Source: an uncultured Polyangiaceae bacterium
GTDB lineage: Bacteria > Myxococcota_A > Polyangia > Polyangiales > Houyiibacteriaceae
Direction of reading: 5' to 3'
DNA: 5,491 nt
Assembly (NCBI GenBank): GCA_947258625.1
Contig: CAMYJN010000199.1
Coordinates: 1 to 5,491 of the forward strand
The notes under the pieces are model-generated. The model did no database searches and had not been told where the DNA came from. It was given only the letters and a program-made list of their open reading frames with translations. Within the stretch, counting starts at the first letter, position 1. Every line of letters starts with the position of its first letter. Shown piece after piece: positions 1 to 5,491 of the stretch. A program made the position numbers and the translations under genes.

Positions 1-1
1 G

Positions 2-349
2 CCCAACGTGCCTCCCGTCGTCTGGTCGCGTCCGGACCTTCTCGAGCGGAGCATTCGGGTCGAAATCGAGGATGCGATTCGCGAGACGCTCACCGGGAAG
101 ACCGCGGAGCTCCTCCAAGGCGTCGCCGAGGTGGAGTTGAGCGTGGTCCAGCATCCGTCTCCGGGTCGGGCCCTCGTCGAGATGGCCGAGGATGAGGGCG
201 CTGACCTCGTGATTCTTGGCTCGCATGGTCGAAGTGGCCTGTCGCGCGCGTTCCTGGGTAGCGTCGCGGAGCGCGTCGTACGTCACGCACCGTGTCCCGT
301 CTTGGTCGTGCGCGGCCGATGTGACCACGAGCCGAAGGATGGAGAGTAG
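2..349 (+). CDS. Universal stress protein, UspA family (5' end cut by window edge)
   Basis: C-terminal three quarters of a UspA-fold protein, a cytoplasmic nucleotide-binding stress protein. The frame is open to the left edge, and the N-terminal beta strand with its usual Asp (pattern like ILVPxDFS) is missing, so the true start lies upstream; the GTG at 8 should not be taken as the start. Counting from that GTG, residues 53-71 (GRALVEMAEDEGADLVILG) form the typical helix-strand before the ATP-binding loop. The loop G-2x-G-9x-G-S is complete (G71, G74, G84, S85) and is followed by the usual last strand APCPVLVVR at 94-102. This loop marks the ATP-binding class of Usp proteins. A short charged tail follows. 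The next usp gene starts 3 bases after the TAG, in the same frame. The fold is certain; the target and trigger are unknown. Confidence 0.9.
   Translation, partial: PNVPPVVWSRPDLLERSIRVEIEDAIRETLTGKTAELLQGVAEVELSVVQHPSPGRALVEMAEDEGADLVILGSHGRSGLSRAFLGSVAERVVRHAPCPVLVVRGRCDHEPKDGE
341..346 (+). promoter_or_regulatory. Shine-Dalgarno site for the second usp gene
   Basis: GGAGAG lies 6 bases before the GTG at 353, inside the last codons of the first usp gene. It supports GTG 353 as a real initiation codon rather than an artefact of an interrupted single reading frame, and suggests coupled translation of the pair. Confidence 0.6.
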
Positions 350-352
350 CCC

Positions 353-763
353 GTGTCGTTGATTCCACGTCTGATTGTAGCCTATGACTTTTCCGATCCG
401 GCGCGTCGCGCGTTCGAGCTCGGCGTCTTCATGGGCCGTCAGCTCGAGGCAGACGTCCACATCGTGACGATTCTCGACTCGAGCGAATCCAATGCGTCCA
501 CTCTCAGCAAGGAGCTCGAGGACCTCGGTCAGCTTCTCGAGATGCGAACCTGCGGGACCGTCAAGACGGACGACCTAAAGATTCAGTGCCACGCACTTGC
601 CGGTCATCCGGCGGACGCAATCGTCACCCTGGCGCGCGAGCTCGACGCGCCGCTCATTCTCTGCGGGACGACCGGCAAAGGGGCGGTCGCACGCACACTG
701 CTTGGCAGCGTCTCTCACGAGCTCGTGCACAAGAGCGGCGCGATCGTGATGTCGGTGCCCTGA
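353..763 (+). CDS. Universal stress protein, UspA family
   Basis: Complete single-domain Usp of 136 residues, near the usual 140-150. It opens with the beta strand RLIVAYDFSDPA (residues 6-17), whose D12 sits where the family has its adenine-contacting Asp. It ends with the strand DAPLILCG, the phosphate loop G-2x-G-9x-G-S (G105, G108, G118, S119) and the final strand AIVMSVP. ATP binding is therefore likely. The protein is predicted cytoplasmic, with no signal peptide or membrane segment. The GTG start is supported by GGAGAG upstream and by an in-frame TAG two codons before it. It follows the first usp gene by 3 bases, so the two are surely co-transcribed. It runs tail to tail with ccoG, 10 bases apart. 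Usp proteins of this type are often induced by oxygen limitation or energy stress (for example Anr-controlled ones in Pseudomonas aeruginosa), which fits the oxidase neighbour; the link is inferred from position only. Confidence 0.93.
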   Translation: MSLIPRLIVAYDFSDPARRAFELGVFMGRQLEADVHIVTILDSSESNASTLSKELEDLGQLLEMRTCGTVKTDDLKIQCHALAGHPADAIVTLARELDAPLILCGTTGKGAVARTLLGSVSHELVHKSGAIVMSVP

Positions 764-773
764 CGCCACGGCT

Positions 774-2162
774 TCAGCGGTTCGGTCCGACGAAGGGCGC
801 CCCGACGATGCGTCTGCTCTTGGAGTCGTCGCGGCCCTCCATGGAGATGCTGAGCTTCAAGGCGAGTCCCGGGCGCATCTGGTCTTTTGGCAGGATTGCA
901 AGAATCGGAAGGTAGGTGCTCCCGAGCGATTCGAGCTCGATCCGCTTCTGAGGAATGATGTATTCGATGCCGCTCTCGGACTCCGGCTCGATGATGAAGG
1001 TCTGCTTGTCGCCGGTCTTGTTGACGAGATGTACCCGCAGGGAGTTCCGCACCTTGCCGTCGACGACCATGAACGGGGCCCCCTCTAGGCGAAGCACGTT
1101 GGCTTCGAACGCGGCGCTCTGCGAAAATGCGAGCGTGGTGCCGAGCAGCCAAAGCGTGACGATCCCCCCGTAGAAAAACAGGCGAGGCCGCCCTAAGTGC
1201 TTGGGCTTGCCCTCGAGACCATTGAGCGAGTCGTAGCGGACCAGACCTTCAGGTCGGCCGACCTTGGTCATAATCTCGTCGCAGGCGTCGACGCAAGCAG
1301 CACAACCGACGCATTCCATCTGCAGTCCGTTGCGAATGTCGATCCCGGTCGGGCAGACCACTACGCAGCGTTTACAGTCAACGCAGTCGCCGTTGCTCGG
1401 ATCGCTGGCCTTGCCCCGAGGCTCACCTCGGTTGAAGTCGTAGCCGATGACCATCGTGTCCCGATCGGTCATTGCCGACTGCAGACGGCCGTAGGGACAA
1501 ATGATCAGACACAACTGCTCTCGGAACCAACTGAAGTTGAAGTAGAGGATCGCCGACATCACGATGACCCATGTGAATGCGGTCGGGTGCTCGGCCGGGC
1601 TCCTCTGCACCATCTCGACGAGAGACGGAAGCGAGACGAAGTAGCTGATGAACACGTGCGAGAGCAGCAGCGCCAGCACGATGTACACGCCGTGCTTGAG
1701 CAGCTTGCGCCAAATTTTGTCGAAGTTGAGCCCAGCCGCGTTGCGCCGCATCCGCTGGGCTCGCGGCCCTTCGATTAGACGCTCGATACGTCGAAATGCT
1801 CCTTCGAGAAAGACGGTGTGTGGGCAGGCGTAGCCACACCACAAGCGCCCCTTGATCGCCGTGACGATCAGCAGGGTTAGCCCAACGCCGCTCAGCAAGA
1901 AGAACACGAGCCAGAAGTCCTGCGCGTTGAACACGGCACCGAACAAGTAGAAACGGCGGTTTACGATGTCTAGGAAGACCGCCGGGTGACCTCCGATCTT
2001 GATGAACGGCAACAGTACGTAGATGGCGATCAGGACGGTGAAGATCGTGTATCGGAGGCGCGTGAATCGGCCCTTCACATCGGCTGGATGCACGTAGTTG
2101 CGACTGCCGTCGGAACGCAGTGAGCTGGCATGTTCTTCAACGACGGGCAGCTTTGTGGTCAT
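774..2162 (-). CDS. ccoG: cbb3 oxidase assembly protein CcoG (FixG/RdxA), membrane Fe-S protein
   Basis: CcoG is an inner-membrane iron-sulfur protein that reduces Cu(II) to Cu(I) for building the CuB centre of cbb3 oxidase. The length, 462 residues, is usual. Membrane segments lie near 37-56, 82-103, 157-177, 194-213 and 328-346. Two CxxxCP motifs are present, CGYACP (C109, C113) and CLIICP (C218, C222), as in other CcoG proteins. The ferredoxin domain has two clusters: C260/C263/C266/C270 (last followed by Pro, typical of 4Fe-4S) and C284/C287/C290/C294. After the last helix comes the C-terminal immunoglobulin-like FixG domain (about 350-455), probably periplasmic. The ATG is the first possible start: an in-frame TAA lies 15 bases upstream. 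Its ribosome site is weak (AGG directly against the ATG), unlike the strong sites upstream in the operon, so expression may be lower than that of the structural subunits. It lies 44 bases after ccoP. No ccoH follows. Confidence 0.96.
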   Translation of the reverse strand: MTTKLPVVEEHASSLRSDGSRNYVHPADVKGRFTRLRYTIFTVLIAIYVLLPFIKIGGHPAVFLDIVNRRFYLFGAVFNAQDFWLVFFLLSGVGLTLLIVTAIKGRLWCGYACPHTVFLEGAFRRIERLIEGPRAQRMRRNAAGLNFDKIWRKLLKHGVYIVLALLLSHVFISYFVSLPSLVEMVQRSPAEHPTAFTWVIVMSAILYFNFSWFREQLCLIICPYGRLQSAMTDRDTMVIGYDFNRGEPRGKASDPSNGDCVDCKRCVVVCPTGIDIRNGLQMECVGCAACVDACDEIMTKVGRPEGLVRYDSLNGLEGKPKHLGRPRLFFYGGIVTLWLLGTTLAFSQSAAFEANVLRLEGAPFMVVDGKVRNSLRVHLVNKTGDKQTFIIEPESESGIEYIIPQKRIELESLGSTYLPILAILPKDQMRPGLALKLSISMEGRDDSKSRRIVGAPFVGPNR

Positions 2163-2206
2163 CCTGCGCTGTCTTTAGGGTTGGAAGTCCATTCGGCAAG
2201 ATAGCC

Positions 2207-2776
2207 TCAGGGCTCCCAGACCTTCGCGTTCTCTTCGACTGGCTTGCCGCCTTCGAGGTTCGTGTTGCGCATCGTCAACACGTACGCGGTGACTTGGCTC
2301 ACGCCTTGCTCACCGAGGATGGCTCCCCAAGGCGTCATGCCCTTTTCGAGAATACCATTGGTGACGGTGTTGTGGATGTCGGTCGGCGCTCCGCCGTGAA
2401 CCCAGTATTCGTCCGTGAGATTCGACCCTAGGCCCACACGGCCCTGTCCCTGATCGTGGCAGGCATAGCACTGCGTCGTGAATATCTTCTTGCCTGCGGC
2501 GACCGCGGTTTCGTCTTGCATAAGAGCTTCGAGTGACTCGTCAGTCACGATGGTGCGCTCCGCGGCGACGGCCGCCATCTGTTCGCTGTACACCTCGGGC
2601 TGTAGCTTCCCGATGCCGTACTCGTGGAAGTAGAACCAGTACACCAGCCCAAACGCGACCGCGCCGTAGAACGTGAGCAGCCACCAGGTTGGCAGGTTGT
2701 TGTCGGCTTCCTCGATGCCGTCGTAGACGTGCAGAATCTCGCCTTGGATCTCGTCGGTTCGTTTTTCATCACTCAT
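2207..2776 (-). CDS. ccoP: cbb3 cytochrome c oxidase subunit III, mono-haem CcoP
   Basis: CcoP passes electrons from periplasmic cytochrome c towards CcoO and CcoN. The N-terminal signature is clear: residues 12-32 carry GEILHVYDGIEE followed by NNLPTWW, then one membrane helix (about 31-50). A linker of about 40 residues leads to a single class I cytochrome c domain (about 90-170). Its haem site is CYACH (C103, C106, H107) and the likely sixth ligand is M147 in KGMTPWG. Standard CcoP proteins have about 300 residues and two CxxCH sites; this one has 189 and one, and it ends cleanly after the domain with no sign of a frameshift. The gene overlaps ccoQ by 8 bases. The start is supported by GGAGGT 5 bases upstream. 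Subunit identity rests on the N-terminal signature and operon position; the cytochrome domain alone would only say c-type cytochrome. Confidence 0.93.
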   Translation of the reverse strand: MSDEKRTDEIQGEILHVYDGIEEADNNLPTWWLLTFYGAVAFGLVYWFYFHEYGIGKLQPEVYSEQMAAVAAERTIVTDESLEALMQDETAVAAGKKIFTTQCYACHDQGQGRVGLGSNLTDEYWVHGGAPTDIHNTVTNGILEKGMTPWGAILGEQGVSQVTAYVLTMRNTNLEGGKPVEENAKVWEP

Positions 2777-2954
2777 GGGGTACCTCCGACTCCTCTTCGA
2801 GCGGAATGCGTGCGTATTCGTCCACCTCGGTTGTCTTCATACGCATGACGCGAACGATGACGACGAGAAACACGGTGAAGAACAAACCCAGTGCGAGCAG
2901 CGGATAGAGCAGCACGGGGCTTTGTTCGAAGAACTCGGATGCGAATCGGCTCAT
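2769..2954 (-). CDS. ccoQ: cbb3 oxidase small membrane subunit CcoQ/FixQ-like
   Basis: Small protein of 61 residues with one hydrophobic helix (about 14-36, [20 protein letters not shown]), then a basic edge (RVMRMK) and an acidic tail with [11 protein letters not shown]. The tail resembles the CcoQ pattern in which the helix is followed by a Tyr/Ala-containing stretch and an LPL-acidic motif. CcoQ stabilises the cbb3 complex and carries no cofactor. The basic residues just after the helix suggest a cytoplasmic tail. Its ATG overlaps the ccoNO stop codon as ATGA, and its own end overlaps ccoP by 8 bases, so it is translated in series with the subunits. The sequence is too short and variable for firm assignment by similarity alone; its place between ccoO and ccoP makes the call strong. 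Confidence 0.85.
   Translation of the reverse strand: MSRFASEFFEQSPVLLYPLLALGLFFTVFLVVIVRVMRMKTTEVDEYARIPLEEESEVPHE
2782..2787 (-). promoter_or_regulatory. Shine-Dalgarno site for ccoP
   Basis: GGAGGT on the minus strand, 5 bases before the ccoP ATG and wholly inside the ccoQ coding region. A near-perfect site, fixing the ccoP start and implying efficient re-initiation after ccoQ. Confidence 0.8.
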
Positions 2955-5296
2955 GGCGCCGCCTCCGTCGTTTCGACCACGGCGAGCGACTCGGCTTGTG
3001 GGATCCGGCCCAGCCGCTGCAGATAGGAGATCAGCGCCACCAAGCGGCTGTTGACCAGGAGCTCGCAGGCTTCGGCAGGGGCGTCACAAACCTTGACGCC
3101 TCCTTCATTGGCCAGACCGGCCGCGATTGCTGCTGCTGCAGTCTGCGCGTTTTGCTCGGCCATTTGAATCTGCTCGGCCTCGTACGGAACGCCGATGTTC
3201 CGCATGGCCCGCAGCTTCACCGGCGTGCCTGCGAAGTCGATGGTTTCTGTCGCGAGGTGCGGGTAGGGCGGCATGTTCGAGCCAATCGAAATCTCGCGCG
3301 GGTTGATCATGTGCTTGTAGTGCCAGACGTCGTTGTACTTGCCACCGACGCGCGCTAGGTCCGGACCGATACGGCGGGAGCCCCACTGGAACGGGTGGTC
3401 GAAGATCGAGTCGTCCATCGTGGAGACCTCGCCGTAGCGAGCGGTCTCCCATGTGAAGGGACGAATCATCTGCGAGTGGCAGGTGTAGCAACCTTCTCGA
3501 ATGAAGACATCGCGGCCTTCGAGCTCGAGGGGCGTGTAAGGAACGTTTTTCGTCGTGCGGATCGTCTCGGGCACGGAAATGACCATCGGGATGATTTCGG
3601 CTACTCCGCCGACCAAGATGCCGATGACGACGAGAACCGTGAAGACGCCGGCGCGCCCCTCGATGGCGTGGTGCCAGGAGATCTTCTCGTCACCGCGATT
3701 GCGGATCGATACGGCGATCGCAGCCACGCCCCACATCAGCGCGGCGATCGCAAGGACGGTGCTCATCAACCCGTCGAACAGGGCCATCCCAAAGAGCAGG
3801 CCCATGATGATGATCGACGCGATGACCGGTTGTCCGAAGATGAGCTTCGGCCACGGAATCTCGCGCGCCCGAGGCTCGGTGACCACCGCAACTTCGACCT
3901 CGCCGTCCACGGGCGCTCCGCTCCTGGCGGTCGCGATGAGGTTCCAGGCCATTAGAACGATTCCGGCGAAGTAGAGGAGGCCAGCGATGAGGCGCGCCCA
4001 GTACATCGGCCGAATCGCGAGGTAGGTTTCCACGAAGTTCGGGTAAAGCAGCCCGCCGGTCTCGCTGACTGCGCGCCACATCAAACCCTGGGTGATGCCG
4101 GCGACCCACATCGAAATCGCGTAGATGAGAATGCCAACGGTCGCGATCCAGAAATGAAAGTTTGCGGCCGAAACAGAGCGAAGCTTCGTGCCGTAGAGCC
4201 TGGGAACCAGCCAGTAGAACATGCCGGCTGCCATCAGGCCGTTCCAACCCAGGGCGCCACTGTGCACGTGACCGATGATCCAGTCGGTGTAATGGGCGAG
4301 GCCGCTGACGCTCTTGATGCTGAGGAGCGGGCCTTCGAACGTGCTCATGCCGTAGAAGGTAACGCCGGCGGCGAGGAACTTAAGCACGGGGTCGGTGCGG
4401 AGCTTGTCCCAGGCGCCCCGAAGCGTGAGTAGGCCGTTTAGCATGCCGCCCCAGCTCGGCGCCCAAAGCATCAGGCTGAAGACCATGCCGAGGCTCTGCG
4501 CCCAGTCGGGGAGGGCCGTGTAGAGCAGGTGGTGAGGGCCGGCCCAAATGTAGAGGAAGACCAGTCCCCAGAAGTGGACGATCGATAGGCGGTAGGAGAA
4601 GACCGGTCGCTCAGCTGCCTTCGGGAGGAAGTAGTACATGATGCCGAGAATCGGCGTGGTCAGGAAGAAGGCGACCGCGTTGTGGCCATACCACCACTGC
4701 ACCAGCGCGTCCTGAACTCCCGCGAAGACCGAGTAGCTCTTGAACATGCTAACCGGGATTTCGAAGCTGTTCACGATGTGCAGAACCGCAACGGTGATGA
4801 TCGTCGCGATGTAGAACCAAATCGCGACGTAAAGATGCTTCTCGCGTCGCTTGGCGAGCGTCCAAAAGAAGTTCACCGCGAAGACGACCCAAATGAGCGC
4901 GATCGCGATGTCGATCGGCCACTCGAGCTCGGCGTATTCCTTGGCTGCCGTGATGCCGAGTGGGAGGGTGATCGCCGCCGCGACGATGATCAGCTGCCAG
5001 CCCCAGAAGTGAACCGACGACAAGATGTCCGACGCGAGTCGCGCTTTCGCCAACCGCTGCGTCGAGTAGTAGACGCCCGCGAAGAGCATGTTGCCCACGA
5101 ACGCGAAAATGACCGCGTTGGTGTGCAGGGGCCTCAGACGGCCAAACGACAAATACGGCGGCAGGTTGGCCGGCCACCACGCCAACTGCAGCGCGATGAT
5201 GATCCCCACCAGCATGCCGACGATGCCGAACAGCACCGACGCCCACAAGAACTGGCGGACGACCTTGTCGTTATAAACGATCCGCTGGGTTTCCAT
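2951..5296 (-). CDS. ccoNO: Fused cbb3 cytochrome c oxidase subunits I and II (CcoN-CcoO)
   Basis: One 781-residue chain joins the catalytic subunit to the mono-haem subunit. Residues 1-455 are CcoN, with about 12 membrane helices. H58 (RPLHTN) and H345 fit the low-spin haem b ligands, and H343 (IGHVHSG) the haem b3 ligand. H205, H255 and H256 (YGHN, GPHH) fit CuB, with Y249 as the probable Tyr cross-linked to the CuB His. E321 in TFEGPLLS is also conserved. Residues 456-540 are a linker with an apparent helix pair (487-508, 511-530). Residues 541-765 are CcoO: a membrane anchor (549-572), a haem c site CYTCH (C603, C606, H607) and the ligand M675 in [10 protein letters not shown]. Ligand roles follow from family alignment. 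The 12+2 helices keep the CcoO anchor starting in the cytoplasm and its haem in the periplasm. The frame has no break. Fused CcoNO is known from several phyla. It starts inside ccoS (26-base overlap) and its stop overlaps ccoQ. Confidence 0.97.
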   Translation of the reverse strand: METQRIVYNDKVVRQFLWASVLFGIVGMLVGIIIALQLAWWPANLPPYLSFGRLRPLHTNAVIFAFVGNMLFAGVYYSTQRLAKARLASDILSSVHFWGWQLIIVAAAITLPLGITAAKEYAELEWPIDIAIALIWVVFAVNFFWTLAKRREKHLYVAIWFYIATIITVAVLHIVNSFEIPVSMFKSYSVFAGVQDALVQWWYGHNAVAFFLTTPILGIMYYFLPKAAERPVFSYRLSIVHFWGLVFLYIWAGPHHLLYTALPDWAQSLGMVFSLMLWAPSWGGMLNGLLTLRGAWDKLRTDPVLKFLAAGVTFYGMSTFEGPLLSIKSVSGLAHYTDWIIGHVHSGALGWNGLMAAGMFYWLVPRLYGTKLRSVSAANFHFWIATVGILIYAISMWVAGITQGLMWRAVSETGGLLYPNFVETYLAIRPMYWARLIAGLLYFAGIVLMAWNLIATARSGAPVDGEVEVAVVTEPRAREIPWPKLIFGQPVIASIIIMGLLFGMALFDGLMSTVLAIAALMWGVAAIAVSIRNRGDEKISWHHAIEGRAGVFTVLVVIGILVGGVAEIIPMVISVPETIRTTKNVPYTPLELEGRDVFIREGCYTCHSQMIRPFTWETARYGEVSTMDDSIFDHPFQWGSRRIGPDLARVGGKYNDVWHYKHMINPREISIGSNMPPYPHLATETIDFAGTPVKLRAMRNIGVPYEAEQIQMAEQNAQTAAAAIAAGLANEGGVKVCDAPAEACELLVNSRLVALISYLQRLGRIPQAESLAVVETTEAAP
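2960..2965 (-). promoter_or_regulatory. Shine-Dalgarno site for ccoQ
   Basis: GGAGGC on the minus strand, 5 bases before the ccoQ ATG, inside the last codons of ccoNO. Together with the ATGA stop/start overlap it supports coupled translation and the chosen start of this small gene. Confidence 0.75.
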
Positions 5297-5471
5297 ACTC
5301 GTCCTCTTCCCTCTCCGTCGTTGGGGTCACGGGCTTTTCATCGTCAAGCGGTAGTAGGGCAAGGCGATCGACTTGATCGAATGTTCCTTGCCGGACGGTC
5401 CACGCGAAGAATCCCACGGCGGCGCCAACCAATATCACGCTAACGAAAATCAGTAAGATCAAGATCTCCAT
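5271..5471 (-). CDS. ccoS: cbb3 oxidase maturation protein CcoS
   Basis: A 66-residue protein with an N-terminal membrane helix (about 3-25, [22 protein letters not shown]), followed by [21 protein letters not shown]. The short motif after the helix (Gly-x-Phe-Asp, then an acidic DD) is the family signature. In Rhodobacter capsulatus, CcoS is needed for the oxidase to receive its haem b and CuB cofactors. The polar C-terminal tail is longer than in the smallest homologues, and its end lies inside the first codons of ccoNO (26-base overlap). The start has AAGAGG 5 bases upstream. The usual upstream partner is the copper-exporting ATPase ccoI, which would lie beyond the right edge. Confidence 0.92.
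   Translation of the reverse strand: MEILILLIFVSVILVGAAVGFFAWTVRQGTFDQVDRLALLPLDDEKPVTPTTEREEDEYGNPADRL
5302..5307 (-). promoter_or_regulatory. Shine-Dalgarno site for ccoNO
   Basis: AGAGGA on the minus strand, 5 bases before the ccoNO ATG and inside ccoS. It supports the start at 5296, which gives the expected CcoN N-terminus (YNDKVVRQF shortly after Met). Confidence 0.7.
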
Positions 5472-5476
5472 CGGAG

Positions 5477-5482
5477 CCTCTT
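5477..5482 (-). promoter_or_regulatory. Shine-Dalgarno site for ccoS
   Basis: AAGAGG on the minus strand, 5 bases before the ccoS ATG. The remaining 9 bases to the right edge are too few to show a promoter. Confidence 0.6.
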
Positions 5483-5491
5483 TCGCGACAG

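Noticed and set aside
8..10. GTG as the start of the first usp gene
   Set aside because: The frame is open upstream to the edge, and the Usp N-terminal strand with its Asp would be missing from a protein starting here.
716..727. Perfect 12-base palindrome CACGAGCTCGTG near the end of the second usp gene
   Set aside because: It lies in conserved coding sequence (His-Glu-Leu-Val), has no T-run, and is neither a plausible terminator nor near a promoter; probably chance in GC-rich DNA.
715..1152. Minus-strand open frame of 145 codons overlapping the 3' end of ccoG and of usp
   Set aside because: Same strand as ccoG but out of frame with it; Arg/His-rich shadow translation without domain features.
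1197..1778. Open frame of 193 codons on the plus strand opposite ccoG
   Set aside because: Low-complexity charged product with no recognisable motif, fully antisense to the ferredoxin and membrane part of ccoG.
2163..2206. Gap between ccoP and ccoG as a terminator or promoter
   Set aside because: 44 bases without a stable inverted repeat, T-run or clear -35/-10 pair; best read as a plain intergenic spacer.
5373..5386. TTGAT with a possible second half as an FNR/Anr box
   Set aside because: The second half (TGTTC) does not match ATCAA, and the site lies inside ccoS, not before the operon.
4682..5443. Open frame of 253 codons on the plus strand across ccoNO and ccoS
   Set aside because: It lies antisense to clear oxidase genes, its product is an Arg/Asp-rich mix without any domain, and such frames are common opposite GC-rich membrane-protein genes.

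Overview
The window is almost wholly coding and holds two convergent blocks. On the minus strand, read from the right edge leftwards, is a cbb3-type (C-family haem-copper) cytochrome oxidase operon: ccoS, a fused ccoN-ccoO, ccoQ, ccoP and ccoG. On the plus strand at the left edge are two tandem universal stress protein (UspA-family) genes, the first cut by the window edge. The two blocks meet tail to tail with only 10 bases between the stop codons (763 and 774).

The sequence is visibly GC-rich (not counted). The oxidase genes point to a Gram-negative bacterium that respires at low oxygen. The CcoN-CcoO fusion, the small single-haem CcoP and the style of CcoG (a region like FRRIERLIEG after the first CxxxCP) are more like Myxococcota/former Deltaproteobacteria, Bacteroidota and similar groups than like the classical four-gene operons of rhizobia or pseudomonads. 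With the GC content, a Myxococcota-like or related lineage is my best guess, at low confidence.

How the genes work together: CcoN carries haem b, haem b3 and CuB and reduces oxygen. The CcoO part and CcoP carry c-type haems that pass electrons in from periplasmic donors. CcoQ is a small membrane subunit that stabilises the complex. CcoS is needed for cofactor insertion, and CcoG is a membrane Fe-S protein that supplies Cu(I) for CuB assembly. The first four minus-strand genes overlap (26, 4 and 8 bases), each internal start having a Shine-Dalgarno site inside the preceding gene, which suggests translational coupling. ccoG follows after a 44-base gap. The Usp pair probably belongs to the same hypoxia or energy-stress response, but that rests on position and on Usp behaviour in other bacteria.

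No RNA gene, mobile element, CRISPR array, repeat or convincing terminator was seen, and the only non-coding stretches are below 50 bases. The operon promoter must lie beyond the right edge. The less ordinary points are the CcoN-CcoO fusion with an apparent extra two-helix linker, the mono-haem CcoP, the absence of ccoH after ccoG, and the two usp genes lying in one reading frame separated only by TAG CCC. I see no wholly new system: this is a known enzyme in a variant architecture.
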